NCBI GenBank assembly: GCA_934667505.1
Contig: CAKULY010000013.1
Span: 1-56,603, forward strand
Length of the DNA stretch: 56,603 bases
Direction of reading: 5' to 3'
Source of the DNA: an uncultured Treponema sp.
GTDB taxonomy: Bacteria > Spirochaetota > Spirochaetia > Treponematales > Treponemataceae
Both the position numbers and the translations under genes were made by a program. The stretch's first letter is position 1, and every line of letters begins with the position of its first letter. Below the pieces are notes generated by a model. It had not been told where the DNA came from. It was given only the letters and a program-made list of their open reading frames with translations, and searched no databases. Of this stretch, positions 10,801 to 19,176 are shown piece after piece.

Positions 10801-12232
10801 ATTCGTAGTGGGAATAGTCAGAAAGTTCAAAATCAAAATCTATAGAATCCTGCGCAGGTTCAAGAGAAAGCTGCAAGCCTGTAAGAGCCTTTTCACCTAG
10901 AAGCAACTGCGGCGCAAATGCCATAAACCCTTTTTCCAAAGGTTCAAAAAAGATTTCTGTAGCGACATTTGTTCCAGAAGGAAGCGTAAACTTAGAAAGA
11001 AGAAGTTCCCCAGAAAAGTTCATATCTTTATAAAGGTAGCTGCCGCTAAAAGATGCGTCAACTTTTTGACCTAGAACAGAAAGTCTTTTTACTTTAACCT
11101 CATCGGAATTTCCAGACAAAGCGTAGTCCAGCAAAAATCCGCCATCAAAAACTTCTTTCGGAACAATTACATTTCCAGAAGAATTAAAATCTGCCAGTTT
11201 TGAATTAAAATTATACGAAGCATCTGCAGACAGGTTAAGCCTTACTTTTCCGAACTTTTTATTTTCCTTTTGAAACATGAACAAGGAAGCAAGTTTTAAA
11301 TCATCTGTTTTTAATTCTACGGCAGTCTGAGAAGATTTTAAATCATAAACAGCTTTTAAAAAAACAGGATATGCATTTTGAACAGTTCTAAGATCAAAAC
11401 TTCCATTTTGATAACCTAAATGAAGATTTAATCTTCCAAATGAAAGAGAGCCGCTTGAAAGAGATGAAACTTTTAAAGAAACAGAAGTTCCATTAAATTT
11501 TTCAGGGACTGAGCCTCCTGCGGAAAATTCAACTTCAAGAGGTTTTGCATCTTCTGAACTATAATACTTAAAAGCGCAAGACGCATTTACCATTATTTGA
11601 CGAGAACGCGTTAAAAATGCAAGATTTACCTTTTTTATTTGAAGAATAAACAGCTTTTCATCAAAACGATATTTTAAATAAACATTTTTTAAAAATACGT
11701 CAAACGGCAAAACTGCAGAAAGTTTTTCAAATTCTTCCACATCATAAAAAGTTGTTGCCGGCAGAGTCTTTGCCTTTGAATTGTTTTTTGGCTTGCTTTT
11801 ATCAGACTCTTGCAAAACAGAATAGAACTGCTTTATCTTTTCAAACACAGAACTATCAGCATTTTGGTCAAATTCAAAAGAAAAACCATCTATTGTTATA
11901 TTTTTTATAGCAGAAAGTTTTTTTTCAAAAATCAAAGACAGCAAATTATAACGCATATCAATTTTTTTTATTTCGATAATGGTATTGCCGTCTTGAACGT
12001 CTGTCAGTATTATATTTCTTATTCTAAGACCATTAAAAATTGAAGGAGAAAGACTCTTGTAGCTTATTAAAAGATTTGTTTTTTCTTCAAAAACCGTGCA
12101 ATAATAAGAAGCAGTGGAACGAATCTTTTTGGAAATCCCTTTAAAAAAAGGAAAAAACACCGCAGAAACAAGGCCTAAAATGAGGAAAAAAATTAAAATG
12201 CCTAAATTAATTTTTGCTAAATGTTTTTTCAT
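7832..12232 (-). CDS. tamB: TamB-like translocation/AsmA-family protein
   Basis: At 1466 residues this is the largest gene in the window. One N-terminal membrane anchor (about residues 7-30) is followed by a very long, Ser-rich periplasmic stretch predicted to be nearly all beta-strand. The C-terminal DUF490 (TamB) domain includes 'LFNPLITVQAETRERDDDG' and ends in amphipathic strands 'STSVTLSWKISL'. TamB-like proteins bridge the inner membrane and a BamA-family barrel, acting in protein assembly and probably in phospholipid transport. It lies upstream of bamA, as in T. pallidum TP0325-TP0326. No separate TamA is seen, so BamA may be its partner (inference). No strong Shine-Dalgarno precedes ATG 12232. 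Confidence 0.92.
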   Translation of the reverse strand: MKKHLAKINLGILIFFLILGLVSAVFFPFFKGISKKIRSTASYYCTVFEEKTNLLISYKSLSPSIFNGLRIRNIILTDVQDGNTIIEIKKIDMRYNLLSLIFEKKLSAIKNITIDGFSFEFDQNADSSVFEKIKQFYSVLQESDKSKPKNNSKAKTLPATTFYDVEEFEKLSAVLPFDVFLKNVYLKYRFDEKLFILQIKKVNLAFLTRSRQIMVNASCAFKYYSSEDAKPLEVEFSAGGSVPEKFNGTSVSLKVSSLSSGSLSFGRLNLHLGYQNGSFDLRTVQNAYPVFLKAVYDLKSSQTAVELKTDDLKLASLFMFQKENKKFGKVRLNLSADASYNFNSKLADFNSSGNVIVPKEVFDGGFLLDYALSGNSDEVKVKRLSVLGQKVDASFSGSYLYKDMNFSGELLLSKFTLPSGTNVATEIFFEPLEKGFMAFAPQLLLGEKALTGLQLSLEPAQDSIDFDFELSDYSHYESDSPGIIKLNGSYINGIKYVQANISASSIYLDSVSETVSSVAGKKTNFSFLKDFLFNGEMFFSTNFNSLSFSVPYAFVADTTKNDRFLYLSLDGNDSSIQVSRLDLISGKNFSSFSALYEKSPDNDGAFISADLNSGSVPYHFAGNLRDGNLSLSGDYGFSFDLYKSLGRIDGSLCMEAFPVSISGALFTVAADTGFSYTKADGINVRIARIEASEVGEKIIFHPSIELSGSASKYGFFLNKITYKDTTSVLEGKSELLWNINNGSFDSASLSFDAKNSSNSEKVSISADISSVKDALGTSYYLNANMNFNQFSLNRFSSEQSDNNTVTATMIASGALDNPYIGINIDSMNLMAAGNLIKAKGSAFVEDKNLTLSSLNLTYNNIDVSKLKANFDLRTFTGTASAVLETSVMKKNVVMPLLFVISDTVIPEDKKIPEEYVATLSCDKVEGSFFAKTFPFSITVLHSKGDTSFFSSTEQGISGTVSQDGTVFASVAEGKPVQFNITGNIEGSNFDLSLSKFSADLGALFSYIKIPYLEIYEGLLKGSLKINGLKSDPDFTGAFSLSNADFSLPGIVPSHITVPKAIMTMNHNELSMQTASGMVKKSHPVFADLYILFDRWNLARLSSHIFMPKNSYAPGDVDVRFARFTGDACIDLNLLLEDGVFDIAGEIDVRKLDSRIITKEIGTASNAVESSFPIRTSLKINVGQHVSFRLDPLLRAVFVPNSEFSFKYDSSDKDFRMDGEIALRSGDISYLNRSFYLKRGVLKFNGNDPLFNPLITVQAETRERDDDGNEIRITLSAENQRLQDFNPVFSSVPAKSEAEIRTMLGQIALGDSENVTSFLMATSDYAIQSLFGRNIENKLRDFLNFDILSVRTNILQNAVKQTFSNSSSDSSEKTFGIGNYFDNSTVYIGKYFGSDLYADALMHWTYDETRVDDKYTFGGLLFKPEFGFELNSPYVNIRWNMAPDIDAIMNGRFLTSTSVTLSWKISL

Positions 12233-12283
12233 CTTGATTGCTTTATATTCTATCGGATTTTTTTAATATTTTATATAACTTTA

Positions 12284-12299
12284 TAAGTTTGCGTTGCAA
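12284..12299 (+). promoter_or_regulatory. Shared 16-nt upstream motif, tmk copy
   Basis: TAAGTTTGCGTTGCAA, identical to the copies upstream of cheW and the ABC binding-protein gene, ends 26 bp before the tmk start. It is preceded by AT-rich TATATAACTTTA, so the leading TATAAG could serve as a -10 element, with transcription beginning inside the motif. This 93-bp gap is also the divergent promoter region with tamB. Confidence 0.5.
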
Positions 12300-12325
12300 A
12301 TTTTCTTATAGGAGTAGGTTTCATT

Positions 12326-12955
12326 ATGATTTTAAAGAATTTTGTTGTTTTCGAAGGCATAGACGGTTCTGGCACAAGCACACAGATAAAACTTCTTGCT
12401 CAGAATTTTCCACATGACAAAGTGTTTGTATCTGCAGAACCGACATCAAAAGAAACAGGTCTTTTTTTGCGAAGAATGCTCAAAAAAGATTTTTCTGTCA
12501 GCGAAATTACAGCATCCTATCTTTTTGCCGCAGACAGAGCGGAACATATTTTTGGAAAAGACGGGGTAATTGAACAGACAAAGCTTGGAAAACTGGCTCT
12601 AAGCGACAGATACTTTTTTTCAAGTTTGGCATACCAGTCAGTTTCATGCGGAAAAGAAATTCCGCAAATTATAAACAGCCCGTTTCCTTTGCCGCAACTG
12701 CTTTTCTTTTTTAGAATAGATCCCGAAATTTCTATTAAAAGAGTTGCAAGCCGAGGGGAAACTCAAGAAATCTATGAAAAACTTGATTTTCAGAAAAAAA
12801 CAGCAAAGCTTTACGAATCTGTAATCGACGAATACAGAGGGCAAAAAGGTTTAGGAATGACCATAATCGACGTAGATGCGTCTAAATCAATTGAAGAAAT
12901 AAGGGACTTCATCTTAAAAACTATAAATAACCTGAATATAAAACCGATAATATAG
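12326..12955 (+). CDS. tmk: Thymidylate (dTMP) kinase with altered P-loop
   Basis: This 209-residue protein phosphorylates dTMP to dTDP for DNA synthesis. The P-loop is 'FEGIDGSGTSTQ', with Thr17 where the Walker A lysine (GxxGxGK[S/T]) is expected. The remaining motifs are normal: 'LFAADRAEH' and the DRY motif in 'LSDRYFFSS'. The length is standard. An AGGAG sequence lies just upstream of ATG 12326. It heads a plus-strand run with the next two genes, starting divergently from tamB. The family call is firm. Whether the Lys-to-Thr change affects activity or is a lineage feature cannot be told here. Confidence 0.92.
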   Translation: MILKNFVVFEGIDGSGTSTQIKLLAQNFPHDKVFVSAEPTSKETGLFLRRMLKKDFSVSEITASYLFAADRAEHIFGKDGVIEQTKLGKLALSDRYFFSSLAYQSVSCGKEIPQIINSPFPLPQLLFFFRIDPEISIKRVASRGETQEIYEKLDFQKKTAKLYESVIDEYRGQKGLGMTIIDVDASKSIEEIRDFILKTINNLNIKPII

Positions 12956-12956
12956 T

Positions 12957-13586
12957 GTGAAAAAAAAACTTTTCAGCGTATTAAAAATACTTTTTCCTCT
13001 TTTTCTTTTTATTGCGACTGATGTGCAGCCTGCTCAGGCATATATGGTAAAGTATAAAGAGGACTGGTACAGATTGTACCATGTTCACTACCAGCAATAC
13101 CCTGACGACTGCATTGAAAATATTTATTGGCTAGAAAAAGCGACCCAGGCAGATTTCTGCAATCCTTTGTATGCAAATGCAAAAATAAATACAGAAAAAG
13201 AATGGGAAAAATACAGGTATCTTTTTCAGATGCACATAAACCTAAAGCTTATTGAACAACATCTGCGGCTAGGCAGAATTTATGACAAAAAAGCTGCGTA
13301 TTTTTATGACGCTCCCTGGAAAGATGAATACCTTAGAAATTTAGAAAAAGCGCTTTCCTGCTACAATGCAGCTCTTCTCTACTGGAAAGAAACCTTGCTT
13401 TGGGCGGAAAAAGCAAACACAAAAGAATTTGATTTTCTTTTTATAACAGACTGCCAAAACTGGGAAGATGAACGAGAACGGATAAAACAAGGCACACTAG
13501 ACTACGAAGCAATGCTGAAAAGAGAAATTGCAAGAGTTGAAAATGTTCGCGATACCTTTATTGCAATGGACAGCAAAACTTACTAA
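12957..13586 (+). CDS. Exported protein of unknown function downstream of tmk
   Basis: This 209-residue protein starts at GTG one base after the tmk stop, indicating tight coupling. It has a basic N-terminus and a hydrophobic segment (about 7-23) with a likely signal-peptidase I site after 'VQPAQA'. There is no lipobox, so it is probably periplasmic. The mature part is rich in Trp, Tyr and charged residues ('KEDWYRLYHVHYQQYPDD', 'NIYWLEKATQ') and looks all-helical, with some TPR-like spacing in 'LEKALSCYNAALLYWKET'. I do not recognise a family. Confidence 0.8.
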   Translation: MKKKLFSVLKILFPLFLFIATDVQPAQAYMVKYKEDWYRLYHVHYQQYPDDCIENIYWLEKATQADFCNPLYANAKINTEKEWEKYRYLFQMHINLKLIEQHLRLGRIYDKKAAYFYDAPWKDEYLRNLEKALSCYNAALLYWKETLLWAEKANTKEFDFLFITDCQNWEDERERIKQGTLDYEAMLKREIARVENVRDTFIAMDSKTY

Positions 13587-13595
13587 AATGTAGGC

Positions 13596-14714
13596 ATGGA
13601 AAGTTCAATTACCAACACATTAGATATTCTTTATCCAGCAAGTTATCCTGGAACTGCAAAAACTAAAGTTTCATTTTATGCGCAAACACCAGACCTTTTG
13701 CCAATTTACGGAAAAGAAAGCGCAGAAAGAAGATGCTTTGTAACAGACGCCACGGTTGCAACGCTTGACTGCATGAAGTCTTTTATAAACAGATTTGAAG
13801 ACGGTGTATGCGGAAAAGATATTCTTATAATTCTTGGCTCCGGAGAACCTTACAAAACAATAGAAAGCGTTCTTACTATAACACAAACAGCCTTGGAAGC
13901 AGGCTTTTCCAGAAATGACTTATTTGTGGGAATTGGCGGCGGAGTTATTTGCGACTTAACAGGTTTTGCCGCATCAGTTTATAAAAGAGGAATTCGAGTT
14001 CAGTTTGTGCCAACAACTCTTCTTTCCATGGTCGATGCTTCAATAGGCGGAAAAACCGGCTGCGACTTTCAAAACTACAAGAATATGCTAGGAGCTTTTT
14101 GGCCGGCAGAAGAAATTCATGTCTTTCCAGAATTTGTGCAAACTCTTTCAAAAGCTCAATACCGTTCAGGCCTTGCAGAAGCAATAAAAACCGGACTTAT
14201 ATACGACAAGGAACTTTATGAAATTTTTAAGCAAAAATCGGAAGAACTTATAGACAGAAATCCAGATACAGTCCTTGAGATTATTATAAAATCTGCAAAA
14301 GCAAAATCAGAAATTGTAAAGCAAGACTTCACAGAACAAAATATCCGTGCCTATTTAAATTTCGGACACACATTTGGTCACGCGCTAGAAACATTAGCAG
14401 GACTTGGCAACATTACACACGGCGACGCGGTTGCCTGGGGAATCGGCAGGGCAATTTGCCTTTCCGCAAGAAAAGAGTTTTGCTCAGAACAATACAAAGA
14501 TGAAGTTCTATCTGTCTTGCAAAAATATGGCTGGTGCACATCTGCAATTCATCCATTAGTTCTAGGCGGAGGGATTGGAGAAAGACTTATTGCCGTTATG
14601 CACAAAGACAAAAAAAACAAGAACGACACAATAAGACTAATTCTTCAAAATGGATTGGCGCAAACCTTTATACAAGAAACTGATGATAAAGATATTTTAG
14701 CCGTTTTAAAATAG
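13596..14714 (+). CDS. aroB: 3-Dehydroquinate synthase
   Basis: This 372-residue enzyme converts DAHP to 3-dehydroquinate, the second step of the shikimate pathway, using NAD and a metal ion. The NAD-binding Gly-rich segment 'VGIGGGVICDLTGFAA' is followed by 'VPTTLLSMVDASIGGKTG'. The metal-binding histidine motif is 'NFGHTFGHALE', and 'HGDAVAWG' supplies another conserved His. It starts at ATG 13596, 9 bp after the upstream gene, so is likely in the tmk transcript. No other aro gene is in the window. Confidence 0.95.
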   Translation: MESSITNTLDILYPASYPGTAKTKVSFYAQTPDLLPIYGKESAERRCFVTDATVATLDCMKSFINRFEDGVCGKDILIILGSGEPYKTIESVLTITQTALEAGFSRNDLFVGIGGGVICDLTGFAASVYKRGIRVQFVPTTLLSMVDASIGGKTGCDFQNYKNMLGAFWPAEEIHVFPEFVQTLSKAQYRSGLAEAIKTGLIYDKELYEIFKQKSEELIDRNPDTVLEIIIKSAKAKSEIVKQDFTEQNIRAYLNFGHTFGHALETLAGLGNITHGDAVAWGIGRAICLSARKEFCSEQYKDEVLSVLQKYGWCTSAIHPLVLGGGIGERLIAVMHKDKKNKNDTIRLILQNGLAQTFIQETDDKDILAVLK

Positions 14715-14729
14715 AGGTTCATACTGGCA

Positions 14730-15923
14730 ATGGAACAACAGGAAAATCGACAAGAAAATAAAATAGAGTACTACTTTGACTGGGCCGCTACAAGTCCTGC
14801 AGATTCACAGATTTTAAACGAATCTTTAAATGCAACGCTAAAAAGCTGGGGAAATCCTTCAAGCTCACATTCTATAGGAAAAGAAGCAAAAGCTGCTCTT
14901 GAAGAAGCTAGAAAAAAATCTGCTGAAATTCTTGGGGTTTCGGCAGAAAAAATTTTTTTTACAAGCGGAGGAACAGAAAGCGACCACATTCCTATTTTAA
15001 GCATTTTAAATAGACCCAAAAAAGGAAGCGTCTTAATAAGCTCGATTGAACACCCAGCCGTAAGGGAAATGGCTCTTGAATTAAAAAAATGCGGCTGGAC
15101 AGTCGATTCTATTCCCGCGGACAAAAACGGCATTATAACACCGCAAGCCGTTGAAAAAAAACTTACCCAAGACACAGCCTTGGTTTGCGTTATGTCTGTA
15201 AACAATGAAACTGGAGCAATTCAACCAATCTATGAAATTGCAGATACAATTGCAAAATTTTCTGAAGGAAAAAGAAAACCTAAGTTTCATGTAGACTGTG
15301 TCCAGGCAGCTGGAAAGATTCCATTAAATCTATCCTACAAAGGTATAGACAGCGCTGCGATAAGCGCGCATAAAATTTGCGGTCCGCGCGGCATTGGCAT
15401 TTTATACATTGCAGATGCTTTTGAACCATTTTTAAAAGGCGGCGGTCAAGAGAAAGGAATTCGCTCAGGAACAGAAAATGTTTTTGGAGCAGTTGCAATT
15501 TCAAAAGCCCTTGAAAAGTACTGGATTAGCGATAGCAATCAAGCTGCAAAAGGACGCTTAGAAAATCAAATAAATTACACTCAAAATTTTATAAAAAGAC
15601 TTGCGGAACTTAAAAGCTGCATAATAATTCCAGAAACAAGAATTCTAAATCCTGAAAATTACTCTCCTTGGGTTGTTCAAGCTTCATTTGAAAACATTCC
15701 AGGTCAAGTTATGCTAAGAGCCTTAGATGCTGAAGGATTTTATATTTCAACAGGAAGCGCATGTTCTAGCAGAAAAAATAACCGGCCAGTTTTAGAAGCA
15801 ATGCACGTAACTCCACAAGTAAGCGAAAATGCTGTTAGATTCAGTTTTGGACCATTAAGCACAAAAGAAGGAATAGAAGAATTATTTGAAAAGATTAAAG
15901 AAATCGTAGAAAAATTTAACTAG
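14730..15923 (+). CDS. Cysteine desulfurase, NifS/IscS type
   Basis: This 397-residue PLP enzyme takes sulfur from cysteine for Fe-S clusters or thiolated tRNA. Motifs: 'YFDWAATSP' at the start, 'FTSGGTESDHIPI', the PLP lysine in 'SAHKICGPRGIGIL', and the persulfide cysteine in 'STGSACSSRKN'. The short catalytic loop suits the group I (IscS/NifS) type. It follows aroB by 15 bp with a GAGG sequence upstream of ATG 14730. No iscU or sufBCD gene is adjacent. Confidence 0.94.
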   Translation: MEQQENRQENKIEYYFDWAATSPADSQILNESLNATLKSWGNPSSSHSIGKEAKAALEEARKKSAEILGVSAEKIFFTSGGTESDHIPILSILNRPKKGSVLISSIEHPAVREMALELKKCGWTVDSIPADKNGIITPQAVEKKLTQDTALVCVMSVNNETGAIQPIYEIADTIAKFSEGKRKPKFHVDCVQAAGKIPLNLSYKGIDSAAISAHKICGPRGIGILYIADAFEPFLKGGGQEKGIRSGTENVFGAVAISKALEKYWISDSNQAAKGRLENQINYTQNFIKRLAELKSCIIIPETRILNPENYSPWVVQASFENIPGQVMLRALDAEGFYISTGSACSSRKNNRPVLEAMHVTPQVSENAVRFSFGPLSTKEGIEELFEKIKEIVEKFN

Positions 15924-15972
15924 CCAAAAATTTGAATCGGCTTGGGGTAGACAAACGAACATAAACTATTAA

Positions 15973-16001
15973 TTGACTAAGCGTTTTTTTTCTGATATTT
16001 T
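15973..16001 (+). promoter_or_regulatory. Sigma-70-type promoter for the PUR-domain gene
   Basis: TTGACT (15973-15978) is followed after 17 bp by TATTTT (15996-16001), about 36 bp before the start codon. The -35 is near consensus and the -10 is AT-rich, in the 114-bp gap between the desulfurase gene and the PUR-domain gene. Confidence 0.45.
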
Positions 16002-16037
16002 TATAAAACTATACAACATTTCAAAGGAAGGCAAATT

Positions 16038-16454
16038 ATGGGTGCACGCGGAGAACTTTTTACAACAGAAGTTTATCTTGATAACCGTTCATACTTTTTT
16101 AACATAAAAGAAAACAGGACTGGAGACGTTTTTCTTCAAATAGTAGAAAGCAAAAACCGCGATGGTGCTGACGGAGAGCGTCATCAAATTGCCATTTTTG
16201 CCGACGATATGCAAAAATTTTTGCAGGGAATGGACCGCTCTTTAAACTATATAGAAAAAGACAAAAGAGATAGAGCAAAAGCAAAGGCCGCAAAAAAAGC
16301 AGAAAAAATCGAAAAAACTAAAAAAATATACAAAATTTCAAAGGATTCCGAAAAGAAAACAGACGGCCTAAAAAGAACTGGCAGAATCCATGTAGTTTCA
16401 AAAAGAACCCCAACTCCGGCAGAAGAAACAAATAATCAGAACACAGAGGACTAA
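16038..16454 (+). CDS. PUR-domain nucleic-acid-binding protein (BpuR-like)
   Basis: This 138-residue protein begins with a single PUR domain (about 1-78: 'RGELFTTEVYLDNRSYFFNIKENR', then 'DMQKFLQGMDRSLNYIEKDKR'). A highly basic Lys/Ala-rich tail follows (about 78-130). Proteins of this kind are typical of spirochaetes and Bacteroidetes; BpuR of Borrelia burgdorferi binds DNA and RNA and regulates gene expression. A strong Shine-Dalgarno (AAGGAAGG) fixes the start at 16038, and a TTGACT promoter candidate lies upstream. It converges with rnhB 12 bp downstream, and no terminator is visible between them. Confidence 0.85.
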   Translation: MGARGELFTTEVYLDNRSYFFNIKENRTGDVFLQIVESKNRDGADGERHQIAIFADDMQKFLQGMDRSLNYIEKDKRDRAKAKAAKKAEKIEKTKKIYKISKDSEKKTDGLKRTGRIHVVSKRTPTPAEETNNQNTED

Positions 16455-16466
16455 AAACAACTTTAT

Positions 16467-17057
16467 CTAGTAGTTAAAAGAAAGCCGCTGAATAGGACTA
16501 GGTCCAAGTTCATGGCAGATTTTTCTATGCTCCGCAGTAGGATAGCCTTTATGTTTGGCATAACCATACTGCGGATACATTTTATCATATTCGCACATTA
16601 GAAAATCTCGCTCAACCTTTGCAATAATGCTTGCCGCCATAACAGAAGGATATTTAGAATCCGCTTTGGCTTCGCAAAAAACTTTTTTACACTTCACCTT
16701 AGGAACAGTTGTACCGTCGGCGATGCAGCAAATATCTTCGATTTTAAAATCAAACTGCTTTGCCCATTCAGGAAATTTTAGCATCATCATGTCAAAAGCA
16801 AGGCTCATAGCGAGCATACTTGCCTGCAATATATTGATTTTATCAATAGTTTCGTGATCTACAATGCCTATTCCCCAGCAAGCTTTTTCTTTTATAACAA
16901 GCTCCGCTTGCTGGCGTTTTTTTTCGGAAAGTTTTTTTGAATCATTTAAAATTTCAATTGGAAAATCTTTTGGTAAAATTACAGCCCCTGCCGTAACAGG
17001 ACCGGCCAAAGGACCTCTTCCAGCTTCGTCAAGTCCGCACAAAAGCTCTAAAGACAT
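16467..17057 (-). CDS. rnhB: Ribonuclease HII
   Basis: This 196-residue enzyme removes RNA from RNA-DNA hybrids and misincorporated ribonucleotides. The acidic active site is visible: 'CGLDEAGRGPLAGPV' (Asp-Glu), 'CCIADGTTVP' (Asp) and 'ASIIAKVERD' (Asp). Length is standard. An AGGA sequence within the end of the upstream 704-residue gene precedes ATG 17057, so the two are co-transcribed. Expression is likely from an operon with that gene and the phosphoribosyltransferase. Confidence 0.96.
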   Translation of the reverse strand: MSLELLCGLDEAGRGPLAGPVTAGAVILPKDFPIEILNDSKKLSEKKRQQAELVIKEKACWGIGIVDHETIDKINILQASMLAMSLAFDMMMLKFPEWAKQFDFKIEDICCIADGTTVPKVKCKKVFCEAKADSKYPSVMAASIIAKVERDFLMCEYDKMYPQYGYAKHKGYPTAEHRKICHELGPSPIQRLSFNY

Positions 17058-17061
17058 AATA

Positions 17062-19176
17062 TTAAAATCCTACTGTAGAGTTATCAGAATATTCCAACAT
17101 TGTATTTTCTTTATCAGAATAAACAGGCTTGCTTTCATTTGCGGTGTTCTTTAAATCTGCATAAAAAGAATTTGAGGATATTCTGCTCTGAGTATTAAAA
17201 AGCTCTGCGATTCGACCAAGAGAACCTGTAACTTTGCAAGAAGATGAGCTTAATTCAAAAGTTCCTTCCTGCGCAGAAAAAATCACGCTTGTTGGAGCAA
17301 CCGTTGACAAATTAGAGTTCTTTACATTTATAGAAGAACGGACAGAAGCTACAATCGAAGTATAATTTTCTGCAGAAGAAATTACATCGCTGTCAAAAAA
17401 GTTTACAACGGAAGCATCAGCGGTGACAACAGTTCCAGTCTTTCCAAAAACAGCAGAAAGCACACAATTTTTTAAATCTAAAACTCCCCTTTCAAGCTGA
17501 AAAATGCAGTTTGTATTCTTTTTTAAATCTTTGCCTGTTGAATACATAATTTTCGCATTAGAAATTTCAAAAGAAGAGCTTCTTACTATAAGTTTTGAAT
17601 CAGGAGCAAAAATTAAGCAAGCGTCTCCGTCCTTGCAAGAAAGAGCGCAATTAGAAGAAACAACGTTTTCGCCAGAAGGAATATAAATATTTCCTTTTGC
17701 AAAAATATTCATAGTTCTTGCATACTTCATTGCGGAAATCAACTGAGAAAAAGAAACAAAAGGTTTTTCAGAAGTGCCGTCGGCAGTCGCAACATCGCTT
17801 TCAGAAGCGTTGCCGTCTATATAATAATTAAACGGATCTATTATAACCGAATAGGTGCTGATGCGGCTTTTATTGCCACTTTCATCTAAGGCATAAGAAA
17901 AAACTTTATAAATGCAAGGCTGCTGCGAAGGCAATTCCAAGCTAATTTTTTTATTTGAAAGCTCGCCAAACAAAGCTAAATCTTTATCCGCTGCAATAGG
18001 AGCTGAATATTCACTTTTTTTGTAGTCTGCTGGAAGAAAGTCCTTTTCTACAAGTGTAAAAATTTTGGTATTTTCTTCTGACTCAAAAGTCAAATCAACA
18101 GAAGTTCTAGAAAAGTTTTCGGCTATTGACGGCAATATTTTTGGCATTGCAGGCATACGCTTATTAATATTAAACTCAATTGGAACAGAGCCTTGATAAA
18201 CAGAATCGTAATATATTCCAACTTTTAAGCAGCCTTTGTACCTATCGCCTGGAAAAGTGTCTATTTCTATAGAATCGTACAGAGCTGTAACATTTTGCGC
18301 GGAATCTATAATTCCAAACTTATAGCCAGACTCACCTTCTACGGAAACCCAAACAGAACCGTTTTCAGAAGTCTTTGTTATAAACTGAGGCTTTGGTGGC
18401 AAAACACAATACTTGACAGAATTTTCCGGCGAATAGTCAATGCTTTGCCAAGAAACCATGTGGCTTGCAGAGCGATCAAGTTTTAACGGCTGCTTAGGCT
18501 GCATCCACCATTGGTCGTCGATTTTATAAATCATCTTGCGGTCTGTAAAAGAAATATTTTCCCAATCTGATATTTCAAAGGGAACATCTATACGACTGTA
18601 CAAACCAGAAAACAATGGCTTTACATCTATTACGAAACGCCACTTTATGTCTTTATAAAGGATGCTAAGAGGAACGTATCGTGCCAGAACAGAATTTTTA
18701 TCGATGGAAAGTTTTTTTCCTTGCTCAAAAACTTCAAGCGGCTGCCCAATAGCAAATTCAATTTTTTTAGGAATGGAGATTACATTCCCCACCGTATAGG
18801 AAATAAGGCCATCTGCACAAGAATCAATAAAAGAATCGACTTCCTCATCATCAGAAAATTGCTTGTTTACAGAATACTTTATGTCATATACAGAAGACTT
18901 TTCTTCTTTGCCTACAATAGCGACTTTTAAAGAAACATCCCCTTCAACATCAAGCAAAACCGGACCGTCATAGGCAAAGCCAGAAGATTCTGGATTGCTC
19001 CCATTTAAAGAATAATAAGCGTTTTCATCTTCATTAAGTTCAATTACTAAATACTGCCTGTTCGCCCAATTTCCTGCAACAGGATTTAAAATGCCATGTC
19101 CAAAAAGCCACTGACTTGCAACCAGCAAGGCGACAAGAGAAAGAAGATTTTTTTTCAAAGCATTTAAATTTGTCAT
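17062..19176 (-). CDS. Large exported protein with chitobiase-like and beta-helix regions
   Basis: This 704-residue protein begins with a short basic N-terminus and hydrophobic segment (about 8-25) and is probably secreted to the periplasm or surface. Near residues 55-95, 'YYSLNGSNPESSGFAYDG' resembles the Fn3-like/chitobiase C-terminal fold common in bacterial surface proteins. The C-terminal third (about 450-700) is Ser/Asn-rich with repeating short strands ('FEISNAKIMY', 'LDLKNCVLSA', 'INVKNSNLST'), suggesting a right-handed beta-helix. No catalytic motif is recognised. Its ATG shares one base with the upstream phosphoribosyltransferase stop (TAATG), implying translational coupling. The function is unknown. 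Confidence 0.75.
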   Translation of the reverse strand: MTNLNALKKNLLSLVALLVASQWLFGHGILNPVAGNWANRQYLVIELNEDENAYYSLNGSNPESSGFAYDGPVLLDVEGDVSLKVAIVGKEEKSSVYDIKYSVNKQFSDDEEVDSFIDSCADGLISYTVGNVISIPKKIEFAIGQPLEVFEQGKKLSIDKNSVLARYVPLSILYKDIKWRFVIDVKPLFSGLYSRIDVPFEISDWENISFTDRKMIYKIDDQWWMQPKQPLKLDRSASHMVSWQSIDYSPENSVKYCVLPPKPQFITKTSENGSVWVSVEGESGYKFGIIDSAQNVTALYDSIEIDTFPGDRYKGCLKVGIYYDSVYQGSVPIEFNINKRMPAMPKILPSIAENFSRTSVDLTFESEENTKIFTLVEKDFLPADYKKSEYSAPIAADKDLALFGELSNKKISLELPSQQPCIYKVFSYALDESGNKSRISTYSVIIDPFNYYIDGNASESDVATADGTSEKPFVSFSQLISAMKYARTMNIFAKGNIYIPSGENVVSSNCALSCKDGDACLIFAPDSKLIVRSSSFEISNAKIMYSTGKDLKKNTNCIFQLERGVLDLKNCVLSAVFGKTGTVVTADASVVNFFDSDVISSAENYTSIVASVRSSINVKNSNLSTVAPTSVIFSAQEGTFELSSSSCKVTGSLGRIAELFNTQSRISSNSFYADLKNTANESKPVYSDKENTMLEYSDNSTVGF

